33,887 nucleotides of DNA, taken from positions 1,306 to 35,192 of the forward strand of contig DIQU01000038.1 of assembly GCA_002426555.1 (NCBI GenBank), written 5' to 3'. Within the stretch, counting starts at the first letter, position 1; every line of letters starts with the position of its first letter. Made by a program: the position numbers and the translations under genes. Of the stretch, positions 23,098 through 31,491 are shown one piece after another. Source of the DNA: Firmicutes bacterium UBA5454 (lineage in GTDB: Bacteria; Bacillota; Clostridia; Caldicoprobacterales; DTU083). The notes beneath the pieces were generated by a model. The model was not told the origin of the DNA. It searched no databases and was given only the letters and a program-made list of their open reading frames with translations.

Positions 23098-23118
23098 AAA
23101 TGCATATCATTTGCATTT
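23098..23118. promoter_or_regulatory. Palindromic operator candidate upstream of cbiM
   Basis: AAATGCA, a 7-base spacer, then the exact inverse TGCATTT. The element starts 8 bases downstream of the cbiM -10 element and so overlaps the expected transcription start. Its size and AT-rich form suit a dimeric repressor of the Fur/Nur/Zur kind, but it does not match a textbook box of any of these. Confidence 0.5.
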
Positions 23119-23126
23119 ACTATTAT

Positions 23127-23155
23127 ATTCTATAAACCCTTTATTATACTGTCAA
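23127..23155 (-). promoter_or_regulatory. Sigma-A promoter of cbiMQO
   Basis: Minus-strand TTGACA (23150-23155), 17 bases, TAGAAT (23127-23132): a near-perfect consensus. The leader to the cbiM ATG would be only about 40 bases, too short for a cobalamin or NiCo riboswitch. The remainder of the divergent gap (23156-23340) holds only a weak TTGATT-17-TAAATT candidate (23235-23263) for nfnA and a 5-bp hairpin (23297-23310). Confidence 0.75.
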
Positions 23156-23340
23156 GTGAATTTGTTATTGTTACCACAAAAATATTAAAAACCCTGCTTT
23201 TCCATATAACCGATATCGATAATTAATAATATAACTTGATTTTATCAGCAAGCTTTGTTAAATTAATATCTATACTTAAGTGATTTTAAGATCTGTCTTC
23301 CTAACGGAAGCTGTCTTTATGTATTGAGGGAGGAAACAAT

Positions 23341-24183
23341 ATGTATAGGATAATTAAGAAAACAATTTTGAATCCAACTGTTACCAGGATGGAGATCTCA
23401 GCACCACTGATAGCAAGGAAAGCAGAACCCGGTCAGTTTATCATCCTTCGTGTTGATGAAAATGGTGAAAGAATGCCCTTGACCATAACTGATTATGATA
23501 GAGAAAAAGGCACGGTTTCCATAATATTTCAAATCGTCGGTGCAACAACCGAAGCCCTTAATCATTTGGAGGAAGGTGACTCCCTTCATGACTTTGTTGG
23601 ACCTCTGGGTAAGGCAACAGAGACAGAAGGTTTGAACAAGGCAGCAGTCGTAGGCGGCGGTGTCGGATGTGCGATTGCCTACCCTGTTGCCAAAAAGCTT
23701 CATAATCAGGGTTGTGAAGTTCATTCCATCATCGGTTTTCGCAACAAGGACCTGTTAATACTGGAAGATGAGTTCAAGCAAGCAAGCGACAAGCTGATTA
23801 TCATGACTGATGACGGCAGTTATGGACAAAAGGGTCTTGTCACCAATGCTTTGAAAGAACTGCTTGAAGGTGGTCAAAAGTATGACCAGGTTATCACTAT
23901 TGGCCCCCTTATTATGATGAAATTTGTAAGTAAGCTGACGAAAGAGTATGGAGTTAAAACTGTTGCCAGTATGAACCCCATCATGATAGATGGAACAGGT
24001 ATGTGTGGAGGCTGCCGTGTCACCGTAGGGGGCAAGACGAAGTTCGCCTGTGTCGACGGTCCGGATTTCGACGCTCATGAGATTGATTTTGATGAAGCAA
24101 TGGCTCGCAGTGCCACATATAAACCTTTTGAAAGAAAAGCTCATGATGAAGTATGCAATCTGTACAACAAGGAGGTTGAATAA
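23341..24183 (+). CDS. nfnA: NADH-dependent reduced ferredoxin:NADP+ oxidoreductase subunit NfnA
   Basis: Small subunit of a flavin-based electron-bifurcating transhydrogenase that links NADH, NADPH and ferredoxin in anaerobes. An N-terminal FAD-binding beta-barrel contains RMPLTITDYD; an NAD-binding domain has AAVVGGGVGCAIAYP; the C-terminal [2Fe-2S] site is DGTGMCGGCRV with FACVDGP (about residues 219-240). Homologous proteins are also called SudB or dihydroorotate dehydrogenase electron transfer subunit-like. The presence of nfnB next door favours NfnA. The start ATG has GGAGG 7 bases upstream. Length 280 aa is as expected. Confidence 0.93.
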   Translation: MYRIIKKTILNPTVTRMEISAPLIARKAEPGQFIILRVDENGERMPLTITDYDREKGTVSIIFQIVGATTEALNHLEEGDSLHDFVGPLGKATETEGLNKAAVVGGGVGCAIAYPVAKKLHNQGCEVHSIIGFRNKDLLILEDEFKQASDKLIIMTDDGSYGQKGLVTNALKELLEGGQKYDQVITIGPLIMMKFVSKLTKEYGVKTVASMNPIMIDGTGMCGGCRVTVGGKTKFACVDGPDFDAHEIDFDEAMARSATYKPFERKAHDEVCNLYNKEVE

Positions 24184-24184
24184 C

Positions 24185-25615
24185 ATGGCAAAGCCTAATA
24201 TGTCAATGAAGAAAAATGAAATGCCTGCACAGGCTCCAGATGTGCGAAACAGCAATTTCCTGGAAGTAGCCCTCGGATATACTCCGAAGCAGGCAAATGA
24301 CGAAGCAAAACGCTGCCTCCAATGTAAACATAGGCCTTGTGTCAATGGCTGCCCTGTAGGGATTAATATTCCGGCATTTCTCAAAGAGACCGCCGAGGGA
24401 AATTTTGAGGCTGCTTATGAAATTATAAGTGAATCCAATTCTCTGCCGGCTGTATGCGGCAGAGTATGCCCCCAGGAATCTCAATGCGAGCAATTTTGTG
24501 TTCGAGGCAAAAAAGGTGAACCTGTAGCAATAGGCAGATTGGAGCGTTTTGTTGCAGATTATCATATGGCGAACAGTAAAGAAAAGGTGGAAAAGCCGGC
24601 ATCAAATGGTCATAAGGTTGCTATAATCGGTTCTGGTCCATCCGGTCTTGCCTGTGCAGGGTTACTTGCAAAAAAAGGTTATCAAGTAAGCATATTTGAA
24701 GCATTGCATCTTGCAGGCGGTGTGTTAGTATATGGAATTCCGGAATTCAGGCTGCCAAAAGCAATAGTACAAAAGGAAATTGACACGTTAAAGGATCTTG
24801 GTGTGGAAATTGCCACCAATATGGTTATCGGAAAGGTTTTGTCCATTGATGAACTTATGAAAGATTACGGCTTTGAAGCTGTATTCATAGGCTCTGGAGC
24901 AGGGCTTCCCAAATTCATGAATATACCCGGTGAAAACCTGAACGGTGTCTATTCTGCAAATGAATTTCTTACCCGTGTCAATCTTATGAAGGCTTATAAG
25001 TCAGACAGTCACACTCCCGTATATATTGGTAGGAAAGCTGTAGTTGTCGGTGGCGGAAATGTTGCTATGGACGCAGCCAGGTGTGCAAAACGTCTTGGAT
25101 CAGATGTAAGTATAGTATACCGTCGTACTGAAAAGGAATTGCCTGCAAGAATGGAAGAAGTTGAGCATGCCAAAGAAGAAGGCATCGAATTTATGTTCCT
25201 GACGAGTCCAATTGAAATAAAAGGCAATGAAAATTGCTGGACTGACAAGATAATATGCCAGCAAATGGAGCTCAGTGAACCCGATGATTCCGGCAGGGCT
25301 AGACCAATACCGATTCCTGGCAGTGAATTTGAAATAGACGCAGACAGTGTCATTATGTCCATAGGCACTTCACCCAACCCATTGATAAAGTCTACAACCA
25401 AAGGACTTGAAACCCATAAATGGGGCGGAATTATTGTAGATGAAAAAACCGGGTTAACTTCCCGTGAAGGCGTCTACGCAGGCGGAGATGCCGTTACCGG
25501 TTCAGCTACGGTTATACTAGCCATGGGAGCAGGCAAAACCGCAGCCGCAGCAATTGATGAGTACATTAAAAATAAATACACAAATGGTAATCATACTGAT
25601 GAGGACATTACATGA
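24185..25615 (+). CDS. nfnB: NADH-dependent reduced ferredoxin:NADP+ oxidoreductase subunit NfnB (GltD-like)
   Basis: Large subunit carrying the bifurcating FAD and two [4Fe-4S] clusters. The N-terminal cysteine clusters are CLQCKHRPCVNGCPVG and CGRVCPQESQCEQFC. Two Rossmann motifs follow, VAIIGSGPSGLACAG (FAD, about residue 140) and AVVVGGGNVAMDAARCA (NADPH), and the end reads GVYAGGDAVTGSATVILAMGAG. I place the start at the ATG 24185 (476 aa), one base after the nfnA stop, with AGGAGG 9 bases upstream; a longer frame from 24050 lies inside nfnA. A glutamate synthase small subunit is the alternative, but no gltB large subunit is present. Confidence 0.93.
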   Translation: MAKPNMSMKKNEMPAQAPDVRNSNFLEVALGYTPKQANDEAKRCLQCKHRPCVNGCPVGINIPAFLKETAEGNFEAAYEIISESNSLPAVCGRVCPQESQCEQFCVRGKKGEPVAIGRLERFVADYHMANSKEKVEKPASNGHKVAIIGSGPSGLACAGLLAKKGYQVSIFEALHLAGGVLVYGIPEFRLPKAIVQKEIDTLKDLGVEIATNMVIGKVLSIDELMKDYGFEAVFIGSGAGLPKFMNIPGENLNGVYSANEFLTRVNLMKAYKSDSHTPVYIGRKAVVVGGGNVAMDAARCAKRLGSDVSIVYRRTEKELPARMEEVEHAKEEGIEFMFLTSPIEIKGNENCWTDKIICQQMELSEPDDSGRARPIPIPGSEFEIDADSVIMSIGTSPNPLIKSTTKGLETHKWGGIIVDEKTGLTSREGVYAGGDAVTGSATVILAMGAGKTAAAAIDEYIKNKYTNGNHTDEDIT

Positions 25616-25627
25616 AGGAGCTGTTAC

Positions 25628-26203
25628 ATGGATACTAAGTTACTGAAGAAGTCGTTGAAGCTGTTTACCGTATTTTTTCGTATCGGCATGTTTACATTTG
25701 GCGGCGGATACGCCATGATCCCCTATATTGAGCATGAAATTGTTGAGAAGAACAAGTGGATTGAAAGCGAAGATATTATCGACATCTTTGCAGTAGTGCA
25801 ATCTTTACCCGGCGTTATAGCTGTCAATTCCTCCACCTTTGTTGGTTACAGGGTTGCAGGTCTGTTAGGTGCTTTCGCGGCTACTTTGGGTGTGATCCTG
25901 CCCTCCTATATCATCATCGCAATTATAGCCCTGTTCTTTTACAATTTCAGGAATTATCCCTTTGTCAATGAAGCCTTTTATGGAATTCAAGCCGGCGTTG
26001 CAGCTCTTATGTGCAATGTAGTATATAAGCTGAGCAAATCCAGTATTAAAAACGGATTTGCCATTGTTTTGGCTCTATCTGCCTTTTTAGCACTTACGAT
26101 CTTTGGTGCACCGGCAATTGGCGTACTTCTTATAGCAGGTGTATTGGGGCTGGCTGCAAGTACTCTTTACAATGTAAAAAATAAGGAGGAGCCAACTAAA
26201 TGA
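25628..26203 (+). CDS. Chromate transporter family protein, first half-size subunit
   Basis: Half-size membrane protein of the CHR family. The diagnostic N-terminal motif FTFGGGYAMIP (about 22-32) is present, with a later SLPGVIAVNSSTFVGYRVAG that matches the PGP/N...FxG family region. About five to six hydrophobic segments are seen. It starts 12 bases after nfnB with AAGGAG as ribosome site, so it is in the nfn operon, and overlaps the next gene by four bases (ATGA). Full-length ChrA proteins have two such halves fused; here they are separate genes. Chromate efflux is the family role, but the native substrate of such pairs in anaerobes is uncertain. Confidence 0.87.
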   Translation: MDTKLLKKSLKLFTVFFRIGMFTFGGGYAMIPYIEHEIVEKNKWIESEDIIDIFAVVQSLPGVIAVNSSTFVGYRVAGLLGAFAATLGVILPSYIIIAIIALFFYNFRNYPFVNEAFYGIQAGVAALMCNVVYKLSKSSIKNGFAIVLALSAFLALTIFGAPAIGVLLIAGVLGLAASTLYNVKNKEEPTK

Positions 26204-26769
26204 ATATCTTACTGGAGCTTTTCCTGGTATTTGCAAAAATCGGATTATTCACCATAGGCGGCGGTTATGCCATGATACCATTGATAACTCAAGAGATTAC
26301 CCAGCGCAATTGGCTGACTCTTGAAGGGGTTATTGACATCATAGCCATATCTGAGATGACTCCAGGGCCTTTTGCCATCAACTCTGCCACCTTCATAGGC
26401 ATCCAGCAGGCAGGTCTTATTGGAGGCGTTGCAGCTACCATGGGTGTTGCCACCCCTTCCTTCATCATTGTTGTGGTCGTTGCCAGATACTTTACCAGGT
26501 TTAAGGATCATCATATCGTACAAGGAATTCTGTCCGGTTTGCGACCGGCTGTAATCGGCTTGATCGCCTCTTCAACACTTATGATTGCACAAAATGCCTT
26601 CTATATTACTGGATGGGAAGGTTGGGCAAAATTGCTGTCAGCTGTTGACTGGAGAAGCATAGCCATATTTGCCCTGGGGCTTGTTGGAATCATAAAGCTT
26701 AAGATTCACCCTGCCTTAATGATCATTATCAGTGCAGCTTTGGGAATTATCTTCTTTACCTGGCTGTGA
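26200..26769 (+). CDS. Chromate transporter family protein, second half-size subunit
   Basis: Partner of the preceding gene and its homologue. It carries FTIGGGYAMIP (about 17-27) and the SEMTPGPFAINSATFIGIQQAG segment, with the PGP motif kept here but PGV in the partner. About six hydrophobic segments. The two proteins probably insert with opposite topology and form one transporter, as shown for other split CHR pairs. Its ATG overlaps the previous stop as ATGA, and GGAGG lies before it. No terminator was seen between it and ychF, but ychF has its own promoter. Confidence 0.87.
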   Translation: MNILLELFLVFAKIGLFTIGGGYAMIPLITQEITQRNWLTLEGVIDIIAISEMTPGPFAINSATFIGIQQAGLIGGVAATMGVATPSFIIVVVVARYFTRFKDHHIVQGILSGLRPAVIGLIASSTLMIAQNAFYITGWEGWAKLLSAVDWRSIAIFALGLVGIIKLKIHPALMIIISAALGIIFFTWL

Positions 26770-26790
26770 TATCTTCGGCTTCTGCATCAG

Positions 26791-26819
26791 TTGATAGTCA
26801 GCTCGTTTTGGTATATAAT
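26791..26819 (+). promoter_or_regulatory. Sigma-A promoter of ychF
   Basis: TTGATA (26791-26796), 17 bases, TATAAT (26814-26819): a near-consensus promoter. It lies 40 bases before the ychF ATG and likely drives ychF plus the sulfatase gene. Confidence 0.8.
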
Positions 26820-26858
26820 AAAGTTTCAGCAAGGAAGATTTGGAGGCGCAAATAAGCA

Positions 26859-27953
26859 ATGAAGCTGGGAATCGTAGGGTTGCCCAATGTAGGGAAAAGT
26901 ACATTATTCAATGCATTAACCAAAGCAGGAGCCGAATCGGCAAACTACCCGTTTTGTACTATAGAACCAAATGTAGGTATGGCAGCTGTTCCTGATGAGC
27001 GGCTGGACAAGCTGGCTGAAATGGTACACCCTGTGAAAGTAATACCTGCCGTAGTTGAGTTTGTGGATATAGCTGGATTGGTTAAGGGAGCCAGTCGCGG
27101 TGAAGGTCTGGGTAACAAGTTTTTATCCCATATCAGAGAGGTAGATGCTGTTGTTCATGTAGTACGCTGCTTTGAAGATGCTAATATCAGCCACATAGAT
27201 ACCAGCATCAATCCCATCCGTGATATTGAAATTATCAACCTGGAATTGATTTTTTCAGATTTGGAGAGCTTGGAAAAACGTATGGATCGGACCCGCAAGC
27301 TGCTGAAAGGAGATAAAAAGTTTCAGTTTGAGTTGGATCTGATGGATAAAATCAAGGAAGGGCTGGAAAAAGGTATAGCTGCTCGCAATCTGAGTTTAAG
27401 CAAAGAAGAAGAAGAACTTATGAAGCAGATGTTTTTACTTACATCCAAACCGGTTATATATGCTGCAAATATTGCAGAAAACTCTTTGCAAACGGATCCT
27501 ATGCAACTTCCCCTGGTAAATGACGTCATAGTATATGCAGAGAAGGAAAATTCCGAAGTTCTTGTTATCAGTGCCAGGGTAGAAGAAGAAATTGCACAAT
27601 TGAATCCAGAAGAAAAGAAGTTATTTCTCAAAGAGCTGGGCATACTTGAATCCGGTTTGGACCGCCTGGTGAAGCGCTGCTATCATTTGCTTGGTTTGAT
27701 CAGCTTTCTTACTGCTGGACCTGATGAAGTTCGAGCCTGGACCATCAAAAATGGAGTCAAGGCTCCGCAGGCAGCCGGCCGCATTCATTCTGACTTTGAA
27801 AGAGGCTTTATTCGTGCAGAAGTAGTTCATTACGATACATTGATGAAACTTGGCTCCTTGTCTGCTGCCAAAGAAAAAGGTTTGGTTCGCTCTGAAGGCA
27901 GAGAATACATAATGAAAGACGGAGATGTTGTATTGTTCCGTTTTAATGTGTAA
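26859..27953 (+). CDS. ychF: Redox-regulated ATPase YchF (Obg family)
   Basis: Obg-family P-loop protein, known to prefer ATP over GTP and to associate with ribosomes. Motifs: G1 GLPNVGKSTLFNALT (6-20), PFCTIEPNVG, G3 FVDIAGLVKGAS (about 68), and NIAE in place of the usual NKxD specificity motif, as in other YchF proteins. A coiled-coil insert follows (about 130-190), and the C-terminal TGS domain contains AAGRIHSDFERGFIRAEV. Length 364 aa is standard. The ATG has GGAGG about 12 bases upstream, rather far. Confidence 0.97.
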   Translation: MKLGIVGLPNVGKSTLFNALTKAGAESANYPFCTIEPNVGMAAVPDERLDKLAEMVHPVKVIPAVVEFVDIAGLVKGASRGEGLGNKFLSHIREVDAVVHVVRCFEDANISHIDTSINPIRDIEIINLELIFSDLESLEKRMDRTRKLLKGDKKFQFELDLMDKIKEGLEKGIAARNLSLSKEEEELMKQMFLLTSKPVIYAANIAENSLQTDPMQLPLVNDVIVYAEKENSEVLVISARVEEEIAQLNPEEKKLFLKELGILESGLDRLVKRCYHLLGLISFLTAGPDEVRAWTIKNGVKAPQAAGRIHSDFERGFIRAEVVHYDTLMKLGSLSAAKEKGLVRSEGREYIMKDGDVVLFRFNV

Positions 27954-27973
27954 GTGTTGAGGTGACTTGCTCC

Positions 27974-30082
27974 ATGAAACAAAAGATAATTGATTTATAT
28001 CATAAATACGGATGTATATTTTTTTTAGCCATCATTCTTATGTGGGTTAAAACTATTATCAGCTATCATATTGATTTTAACTTGGGTGTCAACGGCTGGT
28101 TTCAGCAATTTATTTTGTTTATCAATCCGCTTTCAGGCATAGTATTTCTGCTGTCGCTGAGCCTTTTTGCCAGAAATGTGAACAAGGGCCATAAAATTCT
28201 TTTTGCCCTCTGCCTGCTTAATTCCATGCTGCTTTATACCAATGTTTTGTATTATAGAGAATTCACAGATTTTTTAACCCTGTCCACCATGTTTCAATCC
28301 ACTAGCATATTTGCAGGCTTTGGCAATCTTATTGGTTCAACCTTTGCCCTTATGAAATGGTACGACTTCATATACTGGTTGGATTTGCTATGTCTGTTTC
28401 TGCTTTTGCGGCGAAGAAATTCGTTCCTGGTACTGGCAGATGAAAAAAAGTTCTTTACCCGGCCTTGCGGTCGAAAAGCAATGATATGGTCCCTTGTTTT
28501 CTTTCTCGTAAATTTGGGCTTGGCAGAAATAAGCCGTCCCATGCTGCTGACACGTACCTTTGATCGGAATTATATTGTCAAATACCTGGGTATCAGCGGA
28601 TTTACTGTCTATGACAGCATCCAAACCTTTCAATCCAATACAGTAACTCTGGAAGAAAGTGATATTGAGAAAACAGCTTCCTATATCAGTCAACATCATG
28701 CAGCGCCTGCTGAGGAGCAGTTCGGAATCGCTAAAGATCGCAATCTGATTATGATACACATGGAAAGTATTCAACAATTTCTAATTGATTATCAATATAC
28801 CGATGATGATGGAAAGAGCTGGGAGGTACTGCCATTTTTAAATAAGCTCTACCATAGCAAAGACAGCATTTCTTTTTCCAATCTCTATGCTCAAATAGGC
28901 CAGGGTAAAAGCAGTGATGCGGAATTGATGACTGAAACCTCACTGTTTGGTCTTGCTGCAGGAACAGCTTTTATAAGATACGCTGAAAACACCTATTATG
29001 CTCTTCCGCAAATTCTGCGCTGTAAGGCTGATTACACCAGCGCCGCCTTTCATGGAAATACAGGTTCTTTCTGGAATCGAAACAATATATATCCCGGTCT
29101 TGGATATGACTATTTTTTTGATGCAGCGGATTTCAGCCTGACTGAAGAAAATACCACTAACTACGGTCTGAAGGACAAGCTGTTCTTCCAGCAGTCGGTT
29201 CAGTATCTGGAACAGCTTCAACAGCCTTTCTATGCCAAATTCATTACCCTGTCCAACCATCATCCTTTCCCTGTAGATGAAAACAACCCCTTCCCCCTGG
29301 CAAATACAACAGATGATTCGGTGAATGGCTATTTCCCAAGCTCCAATTATGCGGATCAGGCCCTGGAGGAGTTTTTTCATTATCTGGAAGCGTCAGGAAT
29401 CTATGAAAATTCCATCATCGTACTGTATGGTGACCACTATGGCATTTCAGGAAACCGAAATAAGGATCTGGCACCGCTTTTGGAACGGGATCCGAGCAGC
29501 TGGACAGAGTTTGATGATGTTCAGATGAAACGAGTGCCTTTGATCATTCACATTCCAGGGTATGAAAAAGGCTTTATCGATGACGAATATGGTGGTCAGA
29601 TAGACATTCTCCCTACGATTCTCCACCTATTGGGAATCAGTACCAAGTCACAAATTCTAATGGGTCAGGACTTGCTTTCTCCAAAAAGGGATGAAATAGT
29701 CTCGTTGAGAAACGGTGATATGGTTTCACCTTCCTTTACCTGTATTGGTGAACGTACATATGATACACACACCGGTATACAAATTGAAGATTCCGATGAG
29801 CTTCTATCCCAGACAAAGGTATTAAAAGACAAAGCTCAGGAGCAGCTGACCATTTCCGATTTGGTGCTGGAAACCAATCTTTATGAGAGATATTCACCTA
29901 AAGGGTTAACACTGGTCAATCGGGAAGATTTCGACTACTCAGCTGATCCCTTGCGCCTTATGCAGGCCGCTTATAGAGCAGGTGCAGCCAATACCTCAGT
30001 TTACTATCTGAATCATCGTAACACCACAATCCTTTTATATAAGACAGATGCACCAGAACATGAACCAAATAAGCAGCCGTAA
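27974..30082 (+). CDS. LTA synthase-like membrane sulfatase (alkaline phosphatase superfamily)
   Basis: Polytopic membrane enzyme resembling lipoteichoic acid synthase, which moves glycerophosphate from phosphatidylglycerol to a growing chain outside the cell. Five membrane segments fill the first 190 residues. The extracellular catalytic domain shows HMES (Glu near 264), GQGKSSDAE (residue 313 at the nucleophile position), ITLSNHHPF and YGDHYGIS, the metal sites of LtaS. In characterised LtaS the nucleophile is Thr (GKTSDAE); here it is Ser. I chose the ATG at 27974 (702 aa), since GAGGTG lies 9 bases before it; a GTG at 27962 overlaps that site. It follows ychF by 20 bases. Relatives include phosphoglycerol transferases, so the exact polymer is uncertain. 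Confidence 0.85.
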   Translation: MKQKIIDLYHKYGCIFFLAIILMWVKTIISYHIDFNLGVNGWFQQFILFINPLSGIVFLLSLSLFARNVNKGHKILFALCLLNSMLLYTNVLYYREFTDFLTLSTMFQSTSIFAGFGNLIGSTFALMKWYDFIYWLDLLCLFLLLRRRNSFLVLADEKKFFTRPCGRKAMIWSLVFFLVNLGLAEISRPMLLTRTFDRNYIVKYLGISGFTVYDSIQTFQSNTVTLEESDIEKTASYISQHHAAPAEEQFGIAKDRNLIMIHMESIQQFLIDYQYTDDDGKSWEVLPFLNKLYHSKDSISFSNLYAQIGQGKSSDAELMTETSLFGLAAGTAFIRYAENTYYALPQILRCKADYTSAAFHGNTGSFWNRNNIYPGLGYDYFFDAADFSLTEENTTNYGLKDKLFFQQSVQYLEQLQQPFYAKFITLSNHHPFPVDENNPFPLANTTDDSVNGYFPSSNYADQALEEFFHYLEASGIYENSIIVLYGDHYGISGNRNKDLAPLLERDPSSWTEFDDVQMKRVPLIIHIPGYEKGFIDDEYGGQIDILPTILHLLGISTKSQILMGQDLLSPKRDEIVSLRNGDMVSPSFTCIGERTYDTHTGIQIEDSDELLSQTKVLKDKAQEQLTISDLVLETNLYERYSPKGLTLVNREDFDYSADPLRLMQAAYRAGAANTSVYYLNHRNTTILLYKTDAPEHEPNKQP

Positions 30083-30175
30083 AATAAATGCATCCTATTT
30101 TTCGAATATCATCTCTTTCTTTGGATAAAATAGAGAAAATGGCTTTCATTGGATTGGAAAGGATGTATAAACTCA

Positions 30176-30415
30176 ATGCGAAAAAATGTTGGCGAGCTGG
30201 ATGCGTACTGCCGTATTGCAGGAGGATTGACTCTGCTTGGCATTGGAATTATGGGTTGCTCAAAAACCCTTTCTTTGCTGGGTTCCTTAAAGGTAGCAGA
30301 AGGGGTGACTCGATTTTGTCCCATGCTGTACCTTCTGGATAAAGATACAATGGATTGGGACAACAAACTTAAAAAACAGATAGAAGTATTGACAGAAGTC
30401 CCTATAGAAGAATAA
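30176..30415 (+). CDS. Small DUF2892-type membrane protein
   Basis: A 79-residue protein of the DUF2892 (YgaP transmembrane domain) kind. The N-terminus RKNVGELDAYCRIAGG and the ending GVTRFCPMLYLLDKDT match the family pattern of KNVG...R and G..R.CP. One or two hydrophobic segments (LTLLGIGIMG and TLSLLGSLKVAEG) are predicted. The function of the domain is unknown. The ATG at 30176 was chosen since conservation begins there; an in-frame TTG at 30149 has no clear ribosome site, and the ATG has only a distant AAGGA. It is followed by a strong terminator. Confidence 0.75.
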   Translation: MRKNVGELDAYCRIAGGLTLLGIGIMGCSKTLSLLGSLKVAEGVTRFCPMLYLLDKDTMDWDNKLKKQIEVLTEVPIEE

Positions 30416-30443
30416 CAAATAACTTCTGCAATATATGAAAAAA

Positions 30444-30487
30444 GGCATCCATTGGAAGAAACCATGTTTCCATAGATGCCATTTTTT
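30444..30487 (+). terminator. Intrinsic terminator after the DUF2892 gene
   Basis: GGCATC and GATGCC, extended by GGAA with TTCC, form an interrupted stem followed by ATTTTTT. An A-run precedes it, so it could also act on the minus strand. Confidence 0.7.
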
Positions 30488-30577
30488 ATAATAATTCTCA
30501 CTTTACTGTAAGTTGCAGGAATGCTTACACCAAACTGATGCATATACTCTTAACAGTAAGGAAATGGAGAGTTGCAT

Positions 30578-31000
30578 ATGAATCGTAAGTTAATAGCAGC
30601 AAGCATTATATTAGTTTTCCTGTTATGGATTTCTTCCTGCAGTACACCTGCACCTTCAGTTGAAACCCATTCATTTCTCACTCATATGGATGATCTGAAA
30701 GCTATAAATATGGCAGCAAAATATTTAAAGGAGCAGGGTGAAACTGTTAGTTTTCAAGAAACCTATATTGAATACCATGATGCTGCATCAACAACAGCTC
30801 ATATCCCTCTTGAAGATGGAAAAATCGTGGAATATCAAGGTGAATATCTGGAGATACGCCTGTACCGGAAGGATGAATCGAAACCAAACCCTTATGAATA
30901 CTGCACTGTTGTATATATCACCCAGGAAGGAAAAATACTGGGGCAGAACACTTTATCCAGTGAACTGCCTATTCAGGAAAATGTTGATATCAATGATTAA
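30578..31000 (+). CDS. Small predicted lipoprotein of unknown function
   Basis: I do not recognise the family. The N-terminus has two basic residues, a hydrophobic stretch (LIAASIILVFLLW) and the lipobox ISSC, so a lipid-modified cysteine near residue 21 is predicted, anchored on the outer face of the membrane. The mature part (about 120 aa) is hydrophilic and of mixed alpha/beta look, with no cysteine pair or known motif. The ATG at 30578 (140 aa) has GGAGAG 6 bases upstream. It runs convergent to the next gene, and the two overlap by four bases at their stops. Confidence 0.72.
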   Translation: MNRKLIAASIILVFLLWISSCSTPAPSVETHSFLTHMDDLKAINMAAKYLKEQGETVSFQETYIEYHDAASTTAHIPLEDGKIVEYQGEYLEIRLYRKDESKPNPYEYCTVVYITQEGKILGQNTLSSELPIQENVDIND

Positions 31001-31455
31001 AAGTCGCCTATATGGATGATGTAATTCTGGTGGGAGCGAAAGGAATAATTGCTGCCTGTTTCCAGAGGCGGTTTTCCTTTATTTCCATCAAACAGAATAA
31101 GTTTTTCCACACCATCCTTTGCATCCTTAAGAGTAATTTCATAAAATAAAAGCCTGTTATCCTTATATACCGGTTCGTCTGTAATTTCTACCACTTTACC
31201 TCTTAATTCTCTTGCACGTCCTTCTCTGATATCCTTTATATAACGGTAGTAATTGTAAATAGGGGTTCCATATACACCCCAGAAAAAAATGAACAGACAC
31301 GCACCTATCGAAATAAATACAGCCCCTATCCATTGCGGCTTACGCAGCAGGAAAGCCACAGCTGTAACAATAAAGGCAAGAGCAATTAACACTGCCAGTA
31401 AGATAATCTTCCTGAGCTGCCCTTTTATTTCTATAAAATCATTTTCATTGTACAC
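30997..31455 (-). CDS. Two-helix membrane protein of unknown function
   Basis: Not recognised. Two adjacent hydrophobic helices lie at about residues 17-35 and 43-62 (IILLAVLIALAFIVTAVAFL and WIGAVFISIGACLFIFFWGVYG). A cytoplasmic or surface domain of about 85 residues follows, with alternating strands (GKVVEITDEPVYKDNRLLFY). I prefer the GTG at 31453-31455 (152 aa), since GAGGTG lies 6 bases before it; the upstream GTG at 31464 is itself part of that ribosome site. Upstream is an extended -10 promoter with a short palindrome. Stops overlap with the convergent lipoprotein gene. Confidence 0.72.
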   Translation of the reverse strand: MYNENDFIEIKGQLRKIILLAVLIALAFIVTAVAFLLRKPQWIGAVFISIGACLFIFFWGVYGTPIYNYYRYIKDIREGRARELRGKVVEITDEPVYKDNRLLFYEITLKDAKDGVEKLILFDGNKGKPPLETGSNYSFRSHQNYIIHIGDF

Positions 31456-31491
31456 TTTCTTCACCTCAGTATTATTTACAAAATCACTTAT

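Noticed and set aside
23211..23218. CGATATCG palindrome in the cbiM-nfnA gap
   Set aside because: A single 8-base palindrome away from both promoters; expected by chance.
23080..23340. Cobalamin or NiCo riboswitch upstream of cbiM
   Set aside because: The consensus promoter leaves a leader of only about 40 bases, too short for either class, and no matching helices were seen.
24050..24184. Longer N-terminus for nfnB starting inside nfnA
   Set aside because: The added segment is the wrong frame of nfnA, whereas the ATG at 24185 has a strong ribosome site and matches family length.
30083..30175. Promoter for the DUF2892 gene
   Set aside because: TTCGAA and TAAAAT are 19 bases apart and poor; co-transcription with the sulfatase gene is equally possible.
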